NCBI GenBank assembly: GCA_964415795.1
Contig: CAYQBN010000005.1
Location: 62,001 to 126,000, forward strand
DNA from: CALITV01 sp964415795
Lineage (GTDB): Bacteria > UBP6 > UBA1177 > JAKLFG01
Reading direction: 5' to 3'
DNA length: 64,000 bases
Position numbers and translations under genes: made by a program
Part shown: positions 30,791-40,700 of the stretch, piece by piece
Position numbering within the stretch: position 1 is the first letter of the stretch
Layout: each line of letters begins with the position of its first letter
The notes under the pieces: model-generated
The model's database searches: none
What the model saw: only the letters and a program-made list of their open reading frames with translations
Told to the model about the DNA's origin: nothing

Positions 30791-30866
30791 TGGAGCTAGC
30801 GATGGGACTCGAACCCGCAACCTACCGATTACAAATCGGTGGCTCTACCGATTGAGCTACGCTAGC
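30791..30866 (-). tRNA. tRNA-Thr (anticodon TGT)
   Basis: A 76-nt cloverleaf with acceptor GCTAGCG/CGCTAGC, anticodon loop TTTGTAA, T arm GCGGGTTCGAGTCCCAT and encoded CCA. It is the first gene of the tRNA-tuf-secE-nusG-rpl-rpoBC transcription unit, 44 nt downstream of the -10 box. Confidence 0.97.
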
Positions 30867-30909
30867 ATCCCGATTTCTTTCGGTTGTCAAAAAAGCGAAA
30901 AGCAGGCAG

Positions 30910-30937
30910 AATATACACAGGGGGGGGGTGTTGTCAA
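30910..30937 (-). promoter_or_regulatory. Sigma-70-type promoter of the tRNA-tuf-secE-rpoBC operon
   Basis: On the minus strand a perfect -35 TTGACA (30932-30937) and -10 TATATT (30910-30915) are 16 nt apart. The spacer holds an uninterrupted run of nine C residues (30920-30928). It is the only good promoter between the lytic transglycosylase and the tRNA cluster. It resembles the rpsL promoter, which also has a C run in a 16-nt spacer. Confidence 0.8.
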
Positions 30938-30960
30938 ACTTTTTTTGCGGATAGTGTTCC

Positions 30961-31470
30961 TCAAGATTTGCAAGGATGGTTCTTTTTGTAACTTTCAAAA
31001 TAGCCAAGCACCCGTTTCACATAGGTCCGCGTTTCGGGGTTATCGGCGATACGGCCGCCCAAAAGCGGAGACTTTTCGGTCGAGTGGGAGCCGGCATTGT
31101 ATCCCGAGAGCGCCTTCACGAGGTCGCCCTTCGTGTAGGTAAGGAGCGCCGCAAAGAACTGGACGCCGCACCGAATGTTCTCCTCGGGATCGGCAAGTTT
31201 CTCTTTTTTACAACCGAGCAGTTCGGCGGTCTGCGGCATTATCTGCATGAGACCGCGCGCCCCGACCGGCGAGACCGCCTGCGGATTTCCTCCCGACTCC
31301 TGGGTGATGACGGCAAGCACGAGCAGGGGGTGTATCCGGTACGAGACACCGTTCACCACATAGGGGTAACGCGCCGTCTGTTGAGTAATGGTCGGAATAA
31401 AATCGCATAGCGACAAGGCAACGAGCGAATCCATCAGAAGTATTATAATGAAAAGGACCCCCCACTTCAC
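30961..31470 (-). CDS. Lytic transglycosylase, SLT/VirB1-like
   Basis: A 169-residue secreted murein lyase. A hydrophobic signal segment (residues about 3-20) is followed by the SLT domain: HPLLVLAVITQESGGNPQAVSPVGARGLMQIMP contains the catalytic Glu of the ES motif and the GxMQ motif, and ALSGYNAGS the AYNAG-type motif. The start is GTG at 31470, chosen because it supplies the signal peptide; its ribosome binding site is weak. It is the last gene of the T4SS-like cluster, so a VirB1-like role in opening peptidoglycan for the apparatus is inferred. A housekeeping Slt function cannot be excluded. Confidence 0.85.
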   Translation of the reverse strand: MKWGVLFIIILLMDSLVALSLCDFIPTITQQTARYPYVVNGVSYRIHPLLVLAVITQESGGNPQAVSPVGARGLMQIMPQTAELLGCKKEKLADPEENIRCGVQFFAALLTYTKGDLVKALSGYNAGSHSTEKSPLLGGRIADNPETRTYVKRVLGYFESYKKNHPCKS

Positions 31471-31505
31471 GGGACAATCAATGCGCTGTTTTTAAACACC
31501 TTTTA

Positions 31506-33857
31506 CTACTCAACCGGCGTGCCCGCAAAGGGGTCGCTGAGAAAAAGAGGAGCGGTGCAGTCGAGCGTAATAGAACGAATAACCGTCACTCCTTGGCCAG
31601 CATAATCGGTAGCCGTTACATACAAAGAGTTCAAACCTTCTGGAAGAACATTAGGCCCTTCACAGGAAGCAGTTATGACGCCATTGGCAACAGATAAATC
31701 GCCTTCCACTCCTGTCCCGGCAAACACATAGTGAACTTTTTCTAGATTAGTTTCCGTTACCGAATAAGTAAACGGCCAATTATTTTGAGGCGTCGAGGGG
31801 CTTTCACTCACCGTCAGCACCGGCGGCACGGTGTCCACATAGATGTCGAAGGTCTGCTTTACGCTCTCGTTCCCTACTTCGTCAACCACCCATGCCGTCA
31901 CCGTGGTCTTCGTTTGCAACAGGTTGCTCTTGTCGCTTTCGCCGAGATCGGTAAGATACTCCGTTGACTCCCACAAACCCACCGTCGTCTGGTAACTCGC
32001 TTCCTCAACGACCCCTCCGCGGCTCACCGTGTACCGGTAGGTTATCCCGCTCTCCGGCCGGTCGCTCACCCCGCTGAAGAGCACCTTGAAGTCGTTCACA
32101 TTCACCCACTTCGTCGCCGTCGGTATCTCCCGCGGTGTCTCTTCGAGCGTCTCCATCGTTACCGTCGCAACGGGCGGCGTCGTGTCACGCGTCCGCGTGA
32201 AACTCTGAGAGCCCTTGTTCCCCGCTCTGTCCTCCGCCGTGAAGGTCACACTGTAGGTCCCATCCTCCGTAATCTCGCTCAACACCACCGTCCCCGAGTC
32301 GTTCACCGGTTCGTATGGATAGGTCGTTGGAGCGTCTCCCTGCGGCGTTATCGTGTAGTACTCCTTCGCCAGATATTCGTCGCTCGCCGTGAAGTCGAAG
32401 GTGATGTCACCCTTTACCACCTCGGCCACTGGCGGGGTCACCGTGACGGTAGGCGCTACGGTATCCTTCACGAGTCGCATCGTCCGTTGACCACGGTTGT
32501 TCTGATCGTCGGAGACTTTGAGCGTAATGCTCCGTTCGCCGTCGCTCCCGGTCACCACAAGGCCATTCACACGGTAGAGCGTTCCCTCCTCACCGAGGTC
32601 GCCGAGATCGGCAAGCGGGGTCGTCCCATCGAGCAGTATCTCGAGCATCTCGAGTGTCGCCGTCTCGCCAAGGCTTACCCCGAAACGAAGGTCGAGAGCG
32701 TCGCGCACGAACGGTATCGCGCCGGGATCGCTGTAGGTCGTGAAGGTGTCCTCATCGGGTCGCTTGAAGGCAAGTTCCGTTATCTCGGGCGGTTGGGCAA
32801 CGACTTCCCGGGGCTTTCTGTCGGCGGGGAAGAGTTCCGAGGTGTCCATCGCGCAGTGGTAGATCATCGCCTGAAAATCTTGATAGGCGTAACTTGTCTT
32901 CTCCTCAATGAACCGTTTGAGCGCCACGGCGTAGTGATACCGGTAGAGATAAGAATCGACCGCGAAACCCTTTATCTTGAGCGCCTCTTCGTTCTGGTCG
33001 TAGCCGTCGAAGAGCGCGCTTGCCTCCACGAGATCGGCAGCGAGCGTATCGAGCACATCGTCCATGAGCACCGCGCCACTCGAGAGCCCTTGCGCCGCGG
33101 CGATGTCGGCGGCGAGTTGTTCGAACGCCGCATTCGCGAGCCAGTGCTGGGTCGCCGCTTCGCCCGGTTCGCCCGCCTGCGGCCGTCCGTAGGGCTGTAT
33201 GCCTTCCCCATAGTGCGTCTCGAGAAGAGCGAACGCATCGTCTATCGCTTCATCCTCCGTTCGACCGCCTTTTGCTTTGAGTCCGAGGTAGATGATCTCG
33301 CGTACCGTCGTGAGCGGTGTCACATAGACCTTCGTCGCTGTGTCCGCCTCCACCACGAACCGGCTCCTGAGCGGCGTCGTGAGTTCGAGCGTCTTCGGAT
33401 TCCCGTTCGCCTCGGTGAATACCGCCGATTCGTACTCACCGCCCGTCACCTTCACCGTGTACTCGCCCGGCGGCAGATCCCCCTGCACCGCACCGTTCTC
33501 CTCGGTGAGCGTCGTCACCTTCTCGCCAGTAGCATCAAAGATCTCTGCCGATTCGATGTTGCGAATGCGGGTGGTAACATAGGAGAGAACCGAAACAGTA
33601 CCCTTAAGAGGGGTTACAAAATCGCTGTCATCTCCTTCAGGAGCGGTGTCGTCTTTTTCTTCCTTCTCGTTGACGACTATTTCCTCCTCGTCTGAGAAAA
33701 CACTGTCCTCATCTCCCGCAAGGGAATCGTCGGCACTTTCGGTGTCGGCGATCACTGCCTCGTCAGGAAAAGGCTTTGCAGGTTTTCCTTCCTCTTCAGG
33801 AGTGCACGCAATAATTCCGAGCACACCCACGAACAGAAACCAGCACCTCTTTTTCAT
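31506..33857 (-). CDS. Ig-like-domain lipoprotein, shorter paralogue in T4SS locus
   Basis: A 783-residue predicted lipoprotein. The ATG at 33857 follows AAGGAGATG, and the N-terminus has a hydrophobic stretch ending in a lipobox (GIIAC). An Asp/Glu-rich linker follows (residues about 20-90). Next come a small beta module (about 95-165), an alpha-helical module (about 175-330) and Ig-like repeats with the DxxPPxxTV and AxDxAGN pattern. Residues about 115-683 are encoded by DNA that appears identical to the larger paralogue at 34756-40737. The protein ends at a TAG where the paralogue continues with CAG. Surface attachment as part of the T4SS is inferred from context; no enzymatic motif was seen. 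Confidence 0.8.
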   Translation of the reverse strand: MKKRCWFLFVGVLGIIACTPEEEGKPAKPFPDEAVIADTESADDSLAGDEDSVFSDEEEIVVNEKEEKDDTAPEGDDSDFVTPLKGTVSVLSYVTTRIRNIESAEIFDATGEKVTTLTEENGAVQGDLPPGEYTVKVTGGEYESAVFTEANGNPKTLELTTPLRSRFVVEADTATKVYVTPLTTVREIIYLGLKAKGGRTEDEAIDDAFALLETHYGEGIQPYGRPQAGEPGEAATQHWLANAAFEQLAADIAAAQGLSSGAVLMDDVLDTLAADLVEASALFDGYDQNEEALKIKGFAVDSYLYRYHYAVALKRFIEEKTSYAYQDFQAMIYHCAMDTSELFPADRKPREVVAQPPEITELAFKRPDEDTFTTYSDPGAIPFVRDALDLRFGVSLGETATLEMLEILLDGTTPLADLGDLGEEGTLYRVNGLVVTGSDGERSITLKVSDDQNNRGQRTMRLVKDTVAPTVTVTPPVAEVVKGDITFDFTASDEYLAKEYYTITPQGDAPTTYPYEPVNDSGTVVLSEITEDGTYSVTFTAEDRAGNKGSQSFTRTRDTTPPVATVTMETLEETPREIPTATKWVNVNDFKVLFSGVSDRPESGITYRYTVSRGGVVEEASYQTTVGLWESTEYLTDLGESDKSNLLQTKTTVTAWVVDEVGNESVKQTFDIYVDTVPPVLTVSESPSTPQNNWPFTYSVTETNLEKVHYVFAGTGVEGDLSVANGVITASCEGPNVLPEGLNSLYVTATDYAGQGVTVIRSITLDCTAPLFLSDPFAGTPVE
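31811..33514. repeat. 1.7-kb direct repeat, copy A (partner 37785-39488)
   Basis: This tract is identical by eye, at every position compared, to 37785-39488 at a constant offset of 5974 bases. Antisense reading frames across it also match exactly. On either side the two genes are still homologous but clearly diverged, so the edges are sharp. It lies inside both Ig-like lipoprotein genes in the same orientation and frame. Confidence 0.93.
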
Positions 33858-33871
33858 AACATCTCCTTCTT

Positions 33872-34741
33872 TCATTTCTCCGTGTTCGTTTCGAGTAGTT
33901 TCTTCAGTTCCTTGTTCTTCTTCATCTCCTCGAGGCGCCTCCGGTAGGCCTCGTAAAAGCGGTCGAGTCCCTGGCGCGTCAGTTCCTCTTCGACCTCGCG
34001 CTTCACGAAGTCGCTTTTGCCAATGTCGGCGATCGTTTCAAGAGCCTGCGCCTGCGCCTGTTCGATTCCCAACTGCACACCAAGCCCCTGCGCCGTAAGC
34101 GAACCGGTCCGATCCGCCTCGGCGAGAAAGGTCTTCACCGCCGCCTGCACCGAGGCCGCCTCGATCGTTTTTGTGAGAAGGTTCTGCGCCATTCCCTTCT
34201 TCGCGAGCGCCGCGGTGAATATCTCGTCCACCGCCGAGACGCCATCGCCGACATACTCGGCCAGCGCATCAGCCAGTTTCGGATAGCGGTAGGCCTTCAC
34301 CATGCCGGCTGCAAGGCCGCTAATGAAACGCCCCGTCTCGCCCGAAAGGCTTTTTTTGTAGGCAAGAAACTGTCCTTTCCCTAACGAAGCAACCTCGGGA
34401 AGCCGTTCAAGTTCCTTGAGTGCCCCTTCAACGAGCGGACAAGCGCCGGGGAATCCGGCACAGAACTGCTCCTTCATGATGCCGACGAGCGCCTGCGGAC
34501 CGTAGTCGGCGACCGACTTGCCAATCTCGTACAGCCGCTTGCTCGTATCGAGCGTTTGCCGTGCAAGATCGATCGTCTGTTGGACCCGTGGGATGAACTC
34601 GGTGACGAACTGGGCGTTGGCCACCTCCTCCGCCGCGATGACCTTGGCAAGAAGGGCATCGGTCGCCGGCGCCGAGACGACCGCTTGGGCGGAGAGGAGA
34701 ACGGGAAAGAGAACCAAAAAGAGAATAACCGTTTTCTTCAT
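33872..34741 (-). CDS. VirB5/TrbJ-like secreted protein of the T4SS
   Basis: A 289-residue protein with a clear signal peptide (MKKTVILFLVLFPVLLSAQA). A largely alpha-helical body follows, with coiled-coil-prone ends (FIPRVQQTIDLARQTLDTSKRLYEIGKSVADYG near the start; a Lys/Glu-rich C-terminus). Helix-rich periplasmic proteins with this layout in T4SS loci are VirB5/TrbJ minor pilins. No residue-level signature proves it, so the call rests on architecture and location. It lies 14 nt before the smaller Ig-like lipoprotein. Confidence 0.55.
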   Translation of the reverse strand: MKKTVILFLVLFPVLLSAQAVVSAPATDALLAKVIAAEEVANAQFVTEFIPRVQQTIDLARQTLDTSKRLYEIGKSVADYGPQALVGIMKEQFCAGFPGACPLVEGALKELERLPEVASLGKGQFLAYKKSLSGETGRFISGLAAGMVKAYRYPKLADALAEYVGDGVSAVDEIFTAALAKKGMAQNLLTKTIEAASVQAAVKTFLAEADRTGSLTAQGLGVQLGIEQAQAQALETIADIGKSDFVKREVEEELTRQGLDRFYEAYRRRLEEMKKNKELKKLLETNTEK

Positions 34742-34755
34742 ACACGTTTCCTTTT

Positions 34756-37700
34756 TTAAAAATCAAGCCTCGAATAACAGACGCTTGGAGAAAGACCTGT
34801 TTGAAGCGTTTCAATCGTATTCTCTACCGAATCGTATTCCTGAAGTTCACAAAGTACCGTTTGATGGGGGGGATCACCGCTGGTCACGCACGAACATCGT
34901 CGGTAGGCATAGGGCATACCACACTCCTGTTGCTCAAAGGTCTCTTTATCTGAGATAGAGAGAACCTTCTCGACGCCAAAATTGTCGGTAATTCTCACTT
35001 GCGAGCCTTCAGGAAGGAACAGATATTTGAAAACACAGTCACCACCGCAAAACGATGGATAGTCTTCGCCATACGCATAACGAAATCGAGGAACCGCTAC
35101 GGCGACTTGCGTCTCGCTCATTTTCTGACTAGGAGGCTGGCGAAGGAGCGTGCCTTCCTCATAGGGATACGCGTAGTTCTGAAATGTGTTTCCGTTTAAG
35201 CAAAATGGCGCATATCCTTCTGTACTGTCGTACCAGTAATCGCTAAGACCTATCCGATGGCCGTTTACCCATATCTCTGCTTTTTTTACCGCTTCATCGT
35301 AGGTATCTAACGGTAATCGTTCGAGGTTTACTAAAAAAACACCTCCCGCTTTTTGATAGGGATCCAGCGTCACCTTCGTCTCTGGACAAGTTCCTCCTAC
35401 ACAAGAGAGAATACGAAGCGACGGTGAAAGATTCCTATACTCCGTGAGGCTGTTCCCCGCCCAGTCAGTGATGAGAATTCTCAGTTGGTAGTACTCTCCC
35501 GAAATATCGCTTACGCTCTGAATGAGATCACTTTCCGATACTGACACGCTATTGCTTCCTTCCGCGAAGGTTTTCGACAAAAGCGGCAAGGAGACACCTG
35601 AAGAAACGATGGTTCCATCAGGCCTTCTGAATCTTCCCGCCGCCAAGGTGACAAGAAGAGACTTTATACCCGGCCTCACATCGGAGATCTTAATGGAAAT
35701 CGGCACCTTCTCTCCTGGTCTGTAGTATTGCTGGGAGATCTTCACGGAAAAACTTTCTATCGTCGGGACTGCGCGATCCAGTATGAATTGGGCTACCCCT
35801 GCGCTATTACCAACAGCATTCGCCGCAACAACCTTCACATAGTATGTCCCATCAGAGAGACCACTCACCGTGCTCGACGGTATCGTCACGACCCCGTTCT
35901 GACAACTGAACGGCGTCGTGACATCAACATACGAGATCGGCGGGTGTATTTTGGCGATCGAACACTTCTGCGACACAATGTTCGAAGAACTCGTCACATT
36001 TACATAGACCTTGATGTTCTGCGTTCCGTTCACATAGCGGCTATTCTCGTCAACCGTCACCGAGACTTCCGGCAGAGTAGCGTCAACCTTGAGCGGCCGC
36101 TTGAGACAGGGGCTCGAACCGTCATACGCGCATGCTGTCGTGTTAGAGAAATCGTAATCGCCGTTCCCGTAGATGTCTTTCGCCTTGAAAAAGACTTCGC
36201 CATCGAAAGTGGTCGGCAGATTTTCGAACGAACAGCTGTACCCATTGTCACGCTGTTCGGTCATCAAGGTGCAGAGAGGCATGCCGAACGGCCCGGGAAC
36301 GCAGTTTATTCCCGTAACCTGAAGATACCCCCGTGAACAAGTGACTGTCGTTGACCACGAGGCGCTCTTCGCATGAGCATTGATTCCCTCGATATCATCC
36401 ATTGGTGTATCAAACATTAAAATATAACGGGCTGAAGTAGTAACCATTTGCTCAGCAGGGCCGGCCATCACGCGTGGTATTGGCGCCACATTGTCGAAGC
36501 GATAGGTAAGAAAATAGTTTTGACCGATCGTTTCGCTCTCTTCGCGATTCTTTGCCACATCCTGCGCGAAAAAACGGAGCGTATAGAGAGTATTGAGCGT
36601 GCCGCCGGTAAAAGAGAACGACACGGCGAAGTACTTTTCTTCCCCATTTTCGATGTAGGTCGGCGTTTTACCTTCCGATCCGCCATCACCACAGTACTGC
36701 CAATCGGTCGTCGCCGAACTTTTCCACTGACAATACACCCGTGGTACCAACCCTTGGGAACTTGAAAACCTTTCCTGACTGTTGTCGGTTACTTTGAGGT
36801 TCACGGTAAGCGGTGTGGTGGTCAGAACACCATGGGAAGGAATCTCCGGCGAAGTGCTCACCAGTGTTACCGTGGGTATCGTCACATCGTGAAACCAACG
36901 AAAGATTTCTGTGGAAACATTACCGGCACGGTCGTGGCATTCGGCGGTCACCTCGTTGAATTCATCACCGCGGAAGTGACCTCCGTTAAGACCTTGGAGC
37001 CACAGTTCAAGCCTTCCGGTATCCTGCCCCGCGCTGTTTTTCTTTACTGAGGCAGGAGAAATGTCGAACACATTCGTGTCGTTCATACGATAGACACAAT
37101 AGTCGAGGATATCGTCCTGCGCTTCGAAAATCACCGTCGTGTTTGATGGCTCGTTGAACGGATTCCACGGAAGTGATTTAGAGGAGGTAGTTCTAGAAAA
37201 AACGGGGACAACCGTATCGAGGGTAAAAGTTCGTCGATACTCGACACTCTTGTTGCCGGCGATATCGGTGGCAGAGAGAATGAAGGTGTAGGTCCCGTCA
37301 TCCGCTCCGCCCACTTCAAAAGGGCACGATACCGGGAGAACGCCGCTTCCACTGTAGGAAAGATCGCCGCTACACGAGGTCGGCGCAGTATCTTTGAGAA
37401 GGTCGTACCGCACCGTTGCCGCCTCGCTCAGCGAGACCAAGAGTGTAAGGCTGCTCAGATTCACGAAGACCCCCTCCTGTTCAATCGGTGTCCCGGCAAA
37501 GGGATCGCTGAGAAAAAGAGGAGAGGTGCAGTCGATGCGGAGTGTCTTTTCTACTTCCGGTGCTTGGTTTCCCGCCTCGTCTTCAGCACGGAAAGTCACC
37601 ACATGAATGCCTTCTTTGGCTCCCGTTAAACAATCAAGAGAATAGTTCCTTGTGCCAGCTGCTCCTTCTGTAATTATGACATCCGTGCCAACTTCGTCGG

Positions 37701-40700
37701 TAATCCATACCCGTCTCATATTCGTGTCAGTCGCGGTGTAAGTAAAAGTGAATGCATTAACCGGTTCTGTTGGCACATCTCCAACCGTCAGCACCGGCGG
37801 CACGGTGTCCACATAGATGTCGAAGGTCTGCTTTACGCTCTCGTTCCCTACTTCGTCAACCACCCATGCCGTCACCGTGGTCTTCGTTTGCAACAGGTTG
37901 CTCTTGTCGCTTTCGCCGAGATCGGTAAGATACTCCGTTGACTCCCACAAACCCACCGTCGTCTGGTAACTCGCTTCCTCAACGACCCCTCCGCGGCTCA
38001 CCGTGTACCGGTAGGTTATCCCGCTCTCCGGCCGGTCGCTCACCCCGCTGAAGAGCACCTTGAAGTCGTTCACATTCACCCACTTCGTCGCCGTCGGTAT
38101 CTCCCGCGGTGTCTCTTCGAGCGTCTCCATCGTTACCGTCGCAACGGGCGGCGTCGTGTCACGCGTCCGCGTGAAACTCTGAGAGCCCTTGTTCCCCGCT
38201 CTGTCCTCCGCCGTGAAGGTCACACTGTAGGTCCCATCCTCCGTAATCTCGCTCAACACCACCGTCCCCGAGTCGTTCACCGGTTCGTATGGATAGGTCG
38301 TTGGAGCGTCTCCCTGCGGCGTTATCGTGTAGTACTCCTTCGCCAGATATTCGTCGCTCGCCGTGAAGTCGAAGGTGATGTCACCCTTTACCACCTCGGC
38401 CACTGGCGGGGTCACCGTGACGGTAGGCGCTACGGTATCCTTCACGAGTCGCATCGTCCGTTGACCACGGTTGTTCTGATCGTCGGAGACTTTGAGCGTA
38501 ATGCTCCGTTCGCCGTCGCTCCCGGTCACCACAAGGCCATTCACACGGTAGAGCGTTCCCTCCTCACCGAGGTCGCCGAGATCGGCAAGCGGGGTCGTCC
38601 CATCGAGCAGTATCTCGAGCATCTCGAGTGTCGCCGTCTCGCCAAGGCTTACCCCGAAACGAAGGTCGAGAGCGTCGCGCACGAACGGTATCGCGCCGGG
38701 ATCGCTGTAGGTCGTGAAGGTGTCCTCATCGGGTCGCTTGAAGGCAAGTTCCGTTATCTCGGGCGGTTGGGCAACGACTTCCCGGGGCTTTCTGTCGGCG
38801 GGGAAGAGTTCCGAGGTGTCCATCGCGCAGTGGTAGATCATCGCCTGAAAATCTTGATAGGCGTAACTTGTCTTCTCCTCAATGAACCGTTTGAGCGCCA
38901 CGGCGTAGTGATACCGGTAGAGATAAGAATCGACCGCGAAACCCTTTATCTTGAGCGCCTCTTCGTTCTGGTCGTAGCCGTCGAAGAGCGCGCTTGCCTC
39001 CACGAGATCGGCAGCGAGCGTATCGAGCACATCGTCCATGAGCACCGCGCCACTCGAGAGCCCTTGCGCCGCGGCGATGTCGGCGGCGAGTTGTTCGAAC
39101 GCCGCATTCGCGAGCCAGTGCTGGGTCGCCGCTTCGCCCGGTTCGCCCGCCTGCGGCCGTCCGTAGGGCTGTATGCCTTCCCCATAGTGCGTCTCGAGAA
39201 GAGCGAACGCATCGTCTATCGCTTCATCCTCCGTTCGACCGCCTTTTGCTTTGAGTCCGAGGTAGATGATCTCGCGTACCGTCGTGAGCGGTGTCACATA
39301 GACCTTCGTCGCTGTGTCCGCCTCCACCACGAACCGGCTCCTGAGCGGCGTCGTGAGTTCGAGCGTCTTCGGATTCCCGTTCGCCTCGGTGAATACCGCC
39401 GATTCGTACTCACCGCCCGTCACCTTCACCGTGTACTCGCCCGGCGGCAGATCCCCCTGCACCGCACCGTTCTCCTCGGTGAGCGTCGCCACCTTCTCGC
39501 CGGCGGCATCAGAGATCTCGGCAGACTCGATGCCCGTTACTTTACCCGTCACATAGGTGAGGATGGTGACGGGGTTGTGATTCGAAAGGGTTATCTTGAC
39601 GCTCTTTGTCGCCTGATCGATGCCGTTCGACCCGGTGCAGGTCACCGTATACTGGCCATCGGCGAGTTCCGTCGCTACCGTATCGAGGGTTGTCTCGAAG
39701 ATCTCGGCATGCGGATGAGTGTCGGTGAGCGCTACTGCCGCCCCGTCGCTGTCGCTCATCGTGCAACTCACCGATACGAGGGGGCACGAATCGAGCGTCC
39801 GTTGGGCGTGAATCGCGATGGTACCGAAGAGCACCGCATTGTTCTTCGGCTCTTTTATCTCTATCGCCGGCGGGTTGCCGACGGTGTCGTAGTCGGGATA
39901 GAGCGTCTCGTCGCCCGTTTCGTCGGGAAACGCATCGCCGTCGTTCTCGGTGCCACCTTCGAGGAACGCGGCAGGGGTCACCGCAAGGTGGTGCGCCCAG
40001 TCGGCAAGGTCGCTCGCCGCGAAGGCATCGGAAACCTCCGCGAGTGCCGCTGGCACGAGCGCCCGGAGCACCTGTTCGTCTACGATGAGCGCTGGGCCGA
40101 ACTTCGCGCCCGCTGAGCCGTTGATGATGTGGTCGTCAGCAAGATCATCGAGCACGAGGCTCCAGAGTTTCTCGGTCGAAAGCGAGGTCTCGACGCCGAT
40201 ACCGTTGGCCTCTGCGATGTCGCGTGCGACGATCGCGAAAGCCTCCTGCCAAAGGTAGCGCTTCGTCGCGTCGGTGAGCGTCGTCTCTTCAAGCGCCGCC
40301 GAGTCCGCCGAAAGGGAAAGGTACGCACGCACCTCCTCCTCGGCGGTCTCGGTGCCGTAGGTCGCCGCGAGCGTCGAGACGAAATCGATAAAGACGGTCA
40401 CCTTCGTCTGATCGGTCACCGTCGTCCGCGCCTCGAGACACCCGTTGAAGGCGACCGGCTCCCCGGCACCGGCGCTGAAGAACTGCCCGCCGCAGGCCTT
40501 CACGCGAAGGTTGCCGACCGCGCTCACCGCACCGAGTGTGAAGAGCCCGTCAGCATCGGCCGTTCCCTCGGCGAGCGTCTCGCTGCTGCCCTCCTTCGTC
40601 ACCGTCACCGTCGCATCCCGGAGGAGAGAACGACCTTCTATCGTCACCGTGAAAGAGCCGTTCCCCTGCGGACGCTTGCTCTCGCAGGAAACGAGAAACA

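Noticed and set aside
30885..30890. A second TTGACA just upstream of tRNA-Thr(TGT)
   Set aside because: A -10 box at the proper distance would fall inside the tRNA gene, so it cannot be a working promoter for it.
30870..30960. The T4SS-like cluster as an element integrated into the adjacent tRNA-Thr gene
   Set aside because: The cluster lies on the 5' side of the tRNA operon, beyond its promoter, with no integrase and no duplicated tRNA 3' end, so tRNA-targeted insertion is not supported.
38461..40116. Long plus-strand reading frame opposite the giant lipoprotein, with a matching one at 32487-33695
   Set aside because: It mirrors the codon pattern of the real gene in a GC-rich region, is rich in Arg and Glu, has no ribosome binding site or known motif, and is duplicated only because the sense gene is.
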